Assembly (NCBI GenBank): GCA_965659285.1
Contig: CBFHWB010000035.1
Coordinates: forward strand, 1-30,985
Direction of reading: 5' to 3'
Source: UBA8108 sp965659285
GTDB lineage: Bacteria; Planctomycetota; UBA8108
DNA: 30,985 nt
Shown: positions 15,700 through 23,202 of the stretch, piece after piece
How positions within the stretch are numbered: position 1 is the stretch's first letter
Layout of the letters: every line of letters begins with the position of its first letter
The notes under the pieces: model-generated
Database searches by the model: none
Told to the model about the DNA's origin: nothing
What the model saw: only the letters and a program-made list of their open reading frames with translations
Position numbers and translations under genes: made by a program

Positions 15700-17150
15700 A
15701 AAACCTGCGCCGACTCATACTGCTTACGCTGGCCTTCTTGCCGGCGGCCTGCGCTTCCTCTCCCCCGACCGAAACGCCGGCGATCGGCACCCCGACCCCC
15801 GGGGGGTGGACGGCCCCCGGAGAGGTCGATGACGGCGCCCCTTCCAACGACCCCGGCTGGTGGAAGACCTTCGGCGATAGCGGACTGGACACGGCCATCG
15901 AAGAATGCCTGGGCAACAACCACGATCTGCGGATCGCTGCCGTGAGGGTGGACCGGGCCGAGGCCCAGGCCATCAGCAGCGGAGCCGACAGGCTCCCTAC
16001 CCTCCGGCTCCAGGCCGACGGGGCGAAATCACAACGCAACTTCATCGGCTTCCCGATCCCCGGCACGAACGGAATTCCCCGCAACCGCTTCTCCAACTAC
16101 GGAGCCGCGCTCAATCTGAGCTGGGAGATCGACATCTGGGGGAGACTGCGCTCAGCGAAGGCCGCGTCTCTCGCTGACCAGGAGGCCGTCCTGGCCGACC
16201 TGTACGGCGCCCGGTTGTCCCTGGTCGGACAGACCTGCAAGGCATGGTTCGCCGCCCTGGAGGCCACGCGCCAGGAGGAGCTTGCCGCTGCGACCCTCGA
16301 AAACTACCAGGCCAGCGAGAAGCAGGTGCGGGAACGCTATGAACGCGGCCTGCGCTCCCCTCTCGACCTGCGCCTGGCCCGGGCCAATCTTGCCACCGCG
16401 GAGGACAACTTCGAATCCACGAGAATCCGCAAGGATGGCGCCTTGCGCCAGCTGGAAATCCTCCTCGGCCGATACCCCGCGGCAGCCCTGGAGGCGGCCA
16501 CCGCCCTGCCGCAAATCCCCGGCGAGGTGCCCGCAGGGCTGCCCTCCGAGCTCCTGGCAAGAAGGCCTGACATGCTCTCCCTGGAGCGCCGCCTCGCCGG
16601 CCAACGGGCCCGCCTGCGGCAGGCGAAGGTCTCCCTGCTGCCGAGAATCAGCCTGAGCAGTTCGGCTGGGACCAGCACCAACGAGTTGCGCGACATCGTC
16701 AACCAGGATTTCTCTGTCTGGAGCCTTGCGGCGAATCTTCTGCAGCCCATCTTCCAGGGAGGACGGCTCCTCGCGGGAATTGACCTGGCGGATGCGAACC
16801 TCCGCGAGGCCCTGGAGACCTATGCCAAGGGCGCCCTGCGGGCCTTCGCCGAGGTCGAAACGGCCCTCGCCCTGGAGAACTTCCTGGCGCGCAGGGAGGC
16901 GGCCCTGTCCCGCGCCGTAGAACAATCCCAATCCGCCCGCGACCTGGCGGAAGACCGCTATGCCCGCGGCCTGGATGGAATCATCACCCTTCTCTCTGCC
17001 CAGCGCGACGCCTTCCGCTCCGAAAGCCTGCTCCTGCAGGTTCAGCGGCTGCGCCTCGACGCCCGGGTGGACCTTCACCTCGCCCTCGGCGGCGGCTTCT
17101 CCCCGTCACGGGACAAAGATGTCACGGTAACCTCGAACGAAACACCATGA
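15696..17150 (+). CDS. RND efflux outer-membrane lipoprotein (OprM/NodT family)
   Basis: A 484-residue TolC-like trimeric outer-membrane channel subunit of a tripartite pump. The N-terminus MKNLRRLILLTLAFLPAAC predicts lipidation at Cys19, as in OprM. Family marks are DPGWWKTFGDSGLDTAIEECLGNNHDLRIA at the start of the first repeat, SWEIDIWGRLRSA, the PSELLARRPDMLSLERRL junction and the helical-barrel second half ending in YARGLDGIITLLSAQRD. Length is normal for the family (about 460-490). It overlaps tetR by 4 bases (ATGA) and is itself overlapped by 4 bases by the adaptor gene, so all are translationally coupled. The presence of a TolC-like channel implies a diderm envelope. Confidence 0.93.
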   Translation: MKNLRRLILLTLAFLPAACASSPPTETPAIGTPTPGGWTAPGEVDDGAPSNDPGWWKTFGDSGLDTAIEECLGNNHDLRIAAVRVDRAEAQAISSGADRLPTLRLQADGAKSQRNFIGFPIPGTNGIPRNRFSNYGAALNLSWEIDIWGRLRSAKAASLADQEAVLADLYGARLSLVGQTCKAWFAALEATRQEELAAATLENYQASEKQVRERYERGLRSPLDLRLARANLATAEDNFESTRIRKDGALRQLEILLGRYPAAALEAATALPQIPGEVPAGLPSELLARRPDMLSLERRLAGQRARLRQAKVSLLPRISLSSSAGTSTNELRDIVNQDFSVWSLAANLLQPIFQGGRLLAGIDLADANLREALETYAKGALRAFAEVETALALENFLARREAALSRAVEQSQSARDLAEDRYARGLDGIITLLSAQRDAFRSESLLLQVQRLRLDARVDLHLALGGGFSPSRDKDVTVTSNETP

Positions 17151-18367
17151 AACTCTTATTGAAAATCCTGCTTCCAATCGTCGTCGTCCTGACCGGTGTC
17201 GCGGTCTTTTTCATGCTCTCGAGCGCCCGCAAGCAGCCCCGCACTCGCCCTCCCGTTCGCGAGCTCCCCGCGATTCGAGCGCTGAAGCTCGAAGCCCGCG
17301 ACCTCCGCGTCTCCATCAGCTCCCAGGGAACGATCCGCCCGCGCACCGAGAGCACACTCGTTCCCCAGGTCTCGGGAGTCATCACCTGGGTCTCGGACTC
17401 CTGGGCCAGCGGGGGCTTCTTCGCCAAAGACGAGACCCTCCTGAAGGTCGACCCAAGCGACTACGAACTTTCGCTCGCCAAGGCCGAAGCCTCAGTGGCC
17501 CAGGCCGACCTGCGGCTGGCGCGTGAGGAGCAGGAGGCCGATGTCGCCCGCAGAGAATGGGAGAGCCTGCTCAAGATTGACCCGACCATGGAACGCAAGG
17601 CCTCGCCGCTCTTGCTGCGCGAGCCGCAGGTCGCCGAGGCCAGGGCGGCTCTCAACGCCGCCCGCGCAGGTCTCGCCAAGGCCCGGCTCGACATCTCAAG
17701 GACAGAAATCCGGGCCGCCTTCGACGGGCGCATCCGCGAAACCTTTGCCGATGTCGGACAGTTCGTGAACCAGGGAACTCCCGCCGCCAGGGTCTATTCG
17801 GTTGACTTCGCCGAGGTGCGCCTGCCGATCAATGACAGCGACCTCAGCTTCATCAACCTGCCGCTGGCCTACAGGAATGACGCCTCTCCTGAATCGCAGC
17901 CCCTGCCCGAAGTCCTGCTCTACGCCCGCTTTGGCGGCAAGGAGCTGGAGCCCTGGAAGGGACGCATCGTTCGCACCGAGGGCGCCATCGACCCACAAAG
18001 CCGTATGGTGCACGCCGTAGCCCAGGTGCCCGACCCCTACGCACGCTCCAACCCGCAGCGCCCGCCCCTGGCGGTCGGGCTCTTCGTCAAGGCCGAGATC
18101 AGTGGCCGAACCTTCAGAAACATCGCGGTCCTCCCCCGCAAAGCCGTAAGGGAAAACGGGCTGGTTCTCGTCGCCGAGAAGACGGAGGAGGGAGAGCACC
18201 GGCTCATCAGCCGCAAGGCGGCGGTGATACGCCTCAAGGGAGATGAGGCGATCATCAACCTGGGGGCCTCGGAGGTCGCCGCCGGCGACCTCATCTGCAT
18301 CTCTACCGTCGAGGTGTTCAGAGAAAAAATGGCCGTCACCCTCGACGCCTCCGGGGAGACTGAATAA
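17147..18367 (+). CDS. RND efflux periplasmic adaptor (membrane-fusion protein)
   Basis: A 406-residue HlyD/AcrA-type adaptor linking the inner-membrane pump and the outer-membrane channel. Residues 1-25 are a hydrophobic anchor or signal without a lipobox. Then come the barrel-sandwich (lipoyl-like) half LVPQVSGVITWVSDSWASGGFFAKDETLLKVDPSDY (split by the hairpin), an alpha-helical hairpin about 105-190 rich in Ala/Glu/Arg, the second lipoyl half TEIRAAFDGRIRETFADVGQFVNQGTP, a beta-barrel and a membrane-proximal domain. The start ATG lies inside the stop of the upstream gene (ATGA). The pump gene follows after 5 bases. The hairpin length suggests a MexA-like partner geometry. Confidence 0.93.
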   Translation: MKLLLKILLPIVVVLTGVAVFFMLSSARKQPRTRPPVRELPAIRALKLEARDLRVSISSQGTIRPRTESTLVPQVSGVITWVSDSWASGGFFAKDETLLKVDPSDYELSLAKAEASVAQADLRLAREEQEADVARREWESLLKIDPTMERKASPLLLREPQVAEARAALNAARAGLAKARLDISRTEIRAAFDGRIRETFADVGQFVNQGTPAARVYSVDFAEVRLPINDSDLSFINLPLAYRNDASPESQPLPEVLLYARFGGKELEPWKGRIVRTEGAIDPQSRMVHAVAQVPDPYARSNPQRPPLAVGLFVKAEISGRTFRNIAVLPRKAVRENGLVLVAEKTEEGEHRLISRKAAVIRLKGDEAIINLGASEVAAGDLICISTVEVFREKMAVTLDASGETE

Positions 18368-18372
18368 GAGTC

Positions 18373-21300
18373 ATGCTCAGCTGGTTTGCCCGAAATGGCG
18401 TCTGCGCCAATCTCCTGATGCTCCTGATCGCCGTCGCCGGCATGGTGACGCTCTCGGAGGTCAAGCAGGAGGTGTTCCCCGAGATCTCCACCGACAAGAT
18501 CCTGGTGAGTGTCGCCTACCCTGGCGCCGCTCCCGCGGAGGTCGAAAAGGGCGTCTGCCTGCGAATCGAGGAGGCCGTGGATGGAGTTGCCGGGATCAAA
18601 CGCCTGAACGCCACCGCCAGCGAGGGCGCCGGGACCGCGACCATCGACGCCCTGCCGGGCACCGACATCAAGACCCTCCTCGAGGAGGTCAAGATGCGGA
18701 TCGACTCGATCACCACCTTCCCGGAAGAATGCGAGAGGCCTCTCGTACAGGAGCTGATCCTGCGCCGACGGGTTCTCGAGGTGGCAGTCCATGGCGAAGT
18801 TGAGTATTCCTCGCTCAGGAAGGCGGCGGAGAAGGTCCGCGATGGTCTCTCATCCATCGACGGAGTCAGCCTCGTGCAGCTCACCAACGCCCGCCCCTAC
18901 GAGATCTCCATCGAGCTCTCCGAAACAGCCCTCCAGCGACACCAGCTGAACTTCGACCAGGTCGCGGCGGCGGTGCGGCGCTCCTCGCTCGACCTGCCGG
19001 GCGGGTCGATCAAAACAGGCGACGGCGAGATCCTGCTGCGCACCAGGGGACAGTCCTTCAGCGGCGCGGAATTCGCGGACATCACCATCCTGACAAGGCC
19101 CGATGGAACCCGCGTCAGGGTCGGAGACGTCTGCGCCGTGCGGGATGGCTTCGCCGACACCGACCAGGAGACCTTCTTCGATGGCAAGCCGGCGATCATG
19201 GTCAGCGTGTTCCGGGTCGGCGACCAGAACGCTACCGACATCGCCGAGAAGATCGCTGGCTACATCGAAACCGAGGCCGCAGGACTGAGGCTGCCGGATG
19301 GGCTGAGCCTGACGATCTGGCAGGACGATTCCAAGGTGCTTCGAGGCCGGCTGGATCTCCTGATCCGAAACGGCCGGGCAGGCCTGGTCCTCGTCTTCCT
19401 GTCCCTGGCGCTCTTTCTCAAGCTGCGCCTCGCCTTCTGGGTCGCCCTCGGGATCCCGGTCTGCTTCCTCGGCGCCATCGCCCTGATGCCCCTGTTCGGC
19501 ATGTCGATCAACGTGGTCTCGCTCTTCGCCTTCATCGTGGTGCTGGGAATCGTCGTGGACGATGCGATCATCGTGGGAGAAAGTATCTACCGGGCCGAGC
19601 ACAGTGGCCGCCCCCGGCTAGAGGCCTCGATCGAGGGGGCGCGGCAGGTCGCTCGTCCGGTCATCTTCGCCGTCCTGACCACCGTCGCCGCCTTCTTTCC
19701 GCTGCTGACGGTACCCGGAAGCCTCGGCAGGATCATGGCCGTGATTCCCACCATCGTTATCTCAGTGCTGCTCTTCTCTCTCATAGAATCCCTCCTCATC
19801 CTGCCCAACCACCTCTCCCACGGCCGGCCGAAAAAGAAACGGCGGCCCAATGTCGTGACCGCAGCCTGGGGCGCGGTCCAGGGAACGGTCGAACGCGGAC
19901 TGGCCTTCGTCATCGACCGCTTCTATTCTCCCCTGCTCGACTTCTGCCTGCGCTGGCGCTACCTCTCCGTCGCCGCCAGCCTGGCGATCATCCTCGCGAC
20001 CAGTGGACTGTTCATTGGCGGGTGGATCGAGTTTCATTTCATGCCCAAGGTGGACGCCGACAATGCCGTCGCCTTTGTGTCCATGCCCCAGGGAACTCCC
20101 GCTGAGATCACCAGCCGCGCCATCCGGAAGCTGGAGGCTTCGGCCCGCGAACTCGAGGCCGAGCTCCGTTCCGAAGGCCACAGCAAGGGCAAGGGAGTCT
20201 TCCGCCACATTTGCAGCTCCCTGGGCGGGCTGCCCTTCCGCGAAGCCCAGGGGAACCGCGGCGGCCGCTCGGGCGGCTTCTCCGGCTCACACCTCTGCGA
20301 GGTGAATATCGAGCTCGCCCCCGCGGAAGAGCGCACCGTCAACTCAAACGAGATCGCCAGGCGATGGCGGGAGCTGACCGGCTCCATCGCCGACGCCAAC
20401 GAGATCACCTACACCGCGTCTTTCTTCAACACCGGCGATGCCGTCAATGTCGACCTGGCCTCCAGCGACCCGGAGGAGTTGAACGCCGCCTCCACCCTCC
20501 TGAAGGACAAGCTCTCGCGGCTCGAGGCCGTCCACGACATAACGGACTCCTTCCGCCCCGGCAAGCGTGAGCTCCAGTTGCGCATCCGCGAAGACGCCGA
20601 GCACCTCGGACTCTCCCAGGCGGACCTCGGACGGCAGGTGCGCCAGGGCTTTTATGGCCTCGAGGCCCAGAGAATCCTCCGGGGGCGCGACGAGATCCGG
20701 GTCATGATCCGCTATCCCGAAGCTGAGCGACGCTCTCTCGGGGACATCGAGAACATGCGCGTGCGCACACGCGACGGCTCGGAGGTTCCCTTCAAAAGCG
20801 TAGCCAACATTGAATACGGGCGCGGCTTCGCCTCGATCAACCGCGCCGACAGGCGCAGGATTGTCACCGTCAAGGCGGACGTCGACAAGGGAGCCTCGAG
20901 CTCGAACGCCATCAGCTCGATGATCGAAGAAAAGATCATGCCCGAGATACTGGCTGACTTCCCGAGCGTACACTATTCAATGGAAGGAGAGCGGCGGGAA
21001 AGAATGGAGTCCCTGGCCGGGCTACAGAAAGGCTTCGTCCTCGCCCTCTTCATGATCTTCATCCTGCTCGCGATTCCTTTCAAATCCTACCTCCAGCCCC
21101 TGATCATCATGTCGGTCATCCCGCTCGGGCTCGTCGCCGCCGTCTGGGGCCACATCTTCATGGGAATGGACATGACGATCTTTTCCATGTTCGGACTGGT
21201 CGCCCTGACGGGAGTCCTGGTCAACGACAGCCTGGTCATGGTTGACTACATCAACATCTCCCGCAAATCTGGCGCGAAACTCTTCGAGACCATCGTCCAG

Positions 21301-21624
21301 GCGGGGAGAGTGAGGTTTCGACCGATACTCCTGACCTCGCTGACCACCTTTGCCGGGCTGACGCCCCTGCTGCTCGAGCGCAGTATCCAGGCCCGGTTCC
21401 TGATCCCGATGGCGGTGTCTCTCGGGTTCGGGGTTCTCTTCGCGACCGTCATCTCGCTCGTGATGGTGCCCGTCGGCTACCTCATTCTCGAAGATGTCCA
21501 GATCTTGAGGAGGAAGCTCCTCCTCTGGTGGCGGGAGGAAGAAGAGCCGAAGGTCTCTGGAAAAGAAGACGGGGCGGCGCCGCGACAGGCCTCGATGCCT
21601 GAGGCAGCCCCGCCCCTTGCGTAA
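18373..21624 (+). CDS. RND-family efflux pump, inner-membrane permease
   Basis: A 1083-residue proton-driven pump of the AcrB/MexB superfamily. TM1 is at residues 10-28, the first porter repeat starts at VKQEVFPEIS, and the TM4 segment GIVVDDAIIVGES carries the paired proton-relay aspartates Asp396/Asp397 (AcrB Asp407/408). TM5-6, a hydrophilic loop and the second half with TM8-12 (GVLVNDSLVMVDYINISRKSG, PILLTSLTTFAGLTPLL) follow. A stretch around residues 600-645, rich in Gly/Arg/Ser (GLPFREAQGNRGGRSGGFSGSH), lies in the second periplasmic region. The substrate cannot be read from sequence; a lipid-responsive regulator would fit amphiphiles. It is the last gene of the four-gene operon, and ends 19 bp from the convergent superoxide dismutase. 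Confidence 0.95.
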   Translation: MLSWFARNGVCANLLMLLIAVAGMVTLSEVKQEVFPEISTDKILVSVAYPGAAPAEVEKGVCLRIEEAVDGVAGIKRLNATASEGAGTATIDALPGTDIKTLLEEVKMRIDSITTFPEECERPLVQELILRRRVLEVAVHGEVEYSSLRKAAEKVRDGLSSIDGVSLVQLTNARPYEISIELSETALQRHQLNFDQVAAAVRRSSLDLPGGSIKTGDGEILLRTRGQSFSGAEFADITILTRPDGTRVRVGDVCAVRDGFADTDQETFFDGKPAIMVSVFRVGDQNATDIAEKIAGYIETEAAGLRLPDGLSLTIWQDDSKVLRGRLDLLIRNGRAGLVLVFLSLALFLKLRLAFWVALGIPVCFLGAIALMPLFGMSINVVSLFAFIVVLGIVVDDAIIVGESIYRAEHSGRPRLEASIEGARQVARPVIFAVLTTVAAFFPLLTVPGSLGRIMAVIPTIVISVLLFSLIESLLILPNHLSHGRPKKKRRPNVVTAAWGAVQGTVERGLAFVIDRFYSPLLDFCLRWRYLSVAASLAIILATSGLFIGGWIEFHFMPKVDADNAVAFVSMPQGTPAEITSRAIRKLEASARELEAELRSEGHSKGKGVFRHICSSLGGLPFREAQGNRGGRSGGFSGSHLCEVNIELAPAEERTVNSNEIARRWRELTGSIADANEITYTASFFNTGDAVNVDLASSDPEELNAASTLLKDKLSRLEAVHDITDSFRPGKRELQLRIREDAEHLGLSQADLGRQVRQGFYGLEAQRILRGRDEIRVMIRYPEAERRSLGDIENMRVRTRDGSEVPFKSVANIEYGRGFASINRADRRRIVTVKADVDKGASSSNAISSMIEEKIMPEILADFPSVHYSMEGERRERMESLAGLQKGFVLALFMIFILLAIPFKSYLQPLIIMSVIPLGLVAAVWGHIFMGMDMTIFSMFGLVALTGVLVNDSLVMVDYINISRKSGAKLFETIVQAGRVRFRPILLTSLTTFAGLTPLLLERSIQARFLIPMAVSLGFGVLFATVISLVMVPVGYLILEDVQILRRKLLLWWREEEEPKVSGKEDGAAPRQASMPEAAPPLA

Positions 21625-21643
21625 TTCGCGGGCGCCGGGCGGA

Positions 21644-22234
21644 TCACTCCGCCGGCTTGGCGACCCCGATCACGCCCTGGGAAATCCTCGCGCCGGCGTT
21701 GCCGGTGGGCTGGCCTCCATCGTCAACCTTCGCGTGAATGATCACGCCGCGTCCGACCACCGGGTTTTTCAGGCCGGCCACGGAGATGTTCTTCGCCACG
21801 ATCGTATAGCTCGCCGCGCCGTTGGCATCGGCCTTGAGATTTCCGAGATCACCGGCATGGCGCTGAGTCGTTGCCGGGAGACCATGGTCGTGACCTTCAG
21901 GGTTGTAATGACCGCCGGTGCCCTTGCCATTGTCGAGCCGCACGTCGCCATATTGGTGAACATGGATCGCGTGCTGACTATCGGGGCTGAGACCCGTGAT
22001 ATTGGCCTCGACCTTGACCCCATCCTTCGTCTGGGTAAACACCACCGTGCCGGCCGCCTTGTTGCCCGCGGTGGGATGCATGACCGCCACCACCTGGGGG
22101 ACACCCTTCCACTGCGAGCCGTGCTTGTGCTGCGCGCCGGAGGCGCCGTGGTGCATAGTTCCGGTACAGGCGGTCCCTGTGCAGACAGCGGCCAGAAGCA
22201 GAACAGCGAAACAGCAGCGTGAGAATGACTTCAT
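21644..22234 (-). CDS. sodC: Cu/Zn superoxide dismutase, exported
   Basis: A 196-residue SodC-like enzyme disproportionating superoxide outside the cytoplasm. All metal ligands are visible: Cu by His91, His93, His109 and His167 (HVHQYG, GGHYNP, IIHAKVDDGG); Zn by the bridging His109, His117, His126 and Asp129 (HDHG, RHAGDLGN). The active-site Arg is Arg183. The conserved disulfide is missing: no Cys occurs in the loop at 97-108 and the partner position is Gln186 (RISQGVIG). After a signal sequence with Cys23, possibly lipidated (TGTAC), comes a His-rich stretch (MHHGASGAQHKHG) that may take up copper. AAGGAG lies 7 bases before the ATG at 22234. A promoter at 22254-22282 suggests its own transcript, 122 bp downstream of the sulfotransferase gene. 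Confidence 0.92.
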   Translation of the reverse strand: MKSFSRCCFAVLLLAAVCTGTACTGTMHHGASGAQHKHGSQWKGVPQVVAVMHPTAGNKAAGTVVFTQTKDGVKVEANITGLSPDSQHAIHVHQYGDVRLDNGKGTGGHYNPEGHDHGLPATTQRHAGDLGNLKADANGAASYTIVAKNISVAGLKNPVVGRGVIIHAKVDDGGQPTGNAGARISQGVIGVAKPAE

Positions 22235-22253
22235 GGTCAGGCTCCTTAATGAG

Positions 22254-22282
22254 AGTAAAAAATTTTCCGATGACTCCATCAA
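22254..22282 (-). promoter_or_regulatory. Candidate promoter of sodC
   Basis: On the minus strand TTGATG (22277-22282) and TTTACT (22254-22259) are 17 bases apart, 19 bases before the start codon region. Just upstream, CCGCC-AACA-GGCGG (22289-22302) is a perfect 5-bp inverted repeat that could be an operator or the 3' end of the upstream transcript. Confidence 0.4.
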
Positions 22283-22330
22283 TGCCCGCCGCCAACAGGC
22301 GGGATCCGCCATGTTAAGACTACCGGGGCG

Positions 22331-22356
22331 ATAAAAACAAGGGGCCGGCCCACCTG
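22331..22356 (-). terminator. Possible intrinsic terminator after the sulfotransferase
   Basis: Directly after the sulfotransferase stop, the minus strand has a GC-rich self-complementary run (GGGCCGGCCCC) followed by TTGTTTTTAT. The stem has little room for a loop, so efficiency is uncertain, but the T-run placement is right. Confidence 0.4.
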
Positions 22357-23202
22357 TCAGGCCAGATAGCCGAGTTCGGAAAGGATCTCGCCGCAAGCCT
22401 CCTCGACCTCGGCGACCTGGCCGGGAGCCAGGTTTTCGCGATAGCGCCCGATGCGGCGGGAGTGGTTATCCACGTAGTGCCGGACCTGCTTGAGAGCATG
22501 GTAGGAGCCCTCGGTCTCATCCTGAATCTTCAGACAAAACTCGGCGACGGCTCCGGGAGCATCGAGGCCCATAAAGGCGAGCGCCTCCTCCGTGATGGCG
22601 AGGGGGCGCTCAACCAGGCTCTCGTAACGAAGCTCCAGGTAGCGGCCTCCAAGACGGGCGCCGTCAGAGCGAGCCGTCTCAACAGCGATCCGCCACTGGT
22701 GCGCGCAGCGAATATGGTTCTCCTGCGGGTAACGCTCCAGCAGATCTCGCCAGCCGGGAACCTGCAGATGGCCCCAACCCTCGCCCCGGTTGCGGAACAT
22801 GAGGGAGGCCGCGGTATCACGGCCGTCTCGAATAATATGGATAAACCTCCCCCAGGGGAAAAGAGCCGCGAGGAAAGGCAGGCGCAGAACGTGCTTCGGG
22901 TTCTTCTCGAGCAGCACCTCGCCAGGCTCTCCTCTCAGGTGGCCGGAAAACTCCTCGTAGACCCGGCGGGCAAGATCCGGGTCGGCGGTGGCCGCCTCCA
23001 GGCGATGATCGGCGCCCTCCTCGACGATCGAGTTCCAGGCCGGGCTGAGCTCAAAAAGATAGGTGACGGCGGGGTGGGAGGCGAGCGCCTCGCCGAAGAT
23101 GGATGTCCCCGACCGGGCGCAGCCCAGGAGAAAAACCGGACGCGGGATCAGTCCGCGCCCCAGGTCCAGGACGTCGTCTGGAAGGGTAGATATTTCTGCC
23201 AT
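22357..23202 (-). CDS. PAPS-dependent sulfotransferase
   Basis: A 281-residue cytoplasmic sulfotransferase that would move sulfate from PAPS to a hydroxyl or amine of a glycan or lipid. The 5'-phosphosulfate loop is GCARSGTS (27-34) and the 3'-phosphate site is FIHIIRDGRDTAASLM (120-135), both canonical, with LEKNPKHVLRLPFL between them and the C-terminal YESLVERP block of the Sulfotransfer_3-like families. No signal or membrane segment is visible. The ATG at 23202 lies 55 bases inside the end of the upstream sulfatase/GT gene, so the two are translationally coupled and likely work on the same product. GGAAAAG stands close before the start. The acceptor is unknown. Confidence 0.9.
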   Translation of the reverse strand: MAEISTLPDDVLDLGRGLIPRPVFLLGCARSGTSIFGEALASHPAVTYLFELSPAWNSIVEEGADHRLEAATADPDLARRVYEEFSGHLRGEPGEVLLEKNPKHVLRLPFLAALFPWGRFIHIIRDGRDTAASLMFRNRGEGWGHLQVPGWRDLLERYPQENHIRCAHQWRIAVETARSDGARLGGRYLELRYESLVERPLAITEEALAFMGLDAPGAVAEFCLKIQDETEGSYHALKQVRHYVDNHSRRIGRYRENLAPGQVAEVEEACGEILSELGYLA

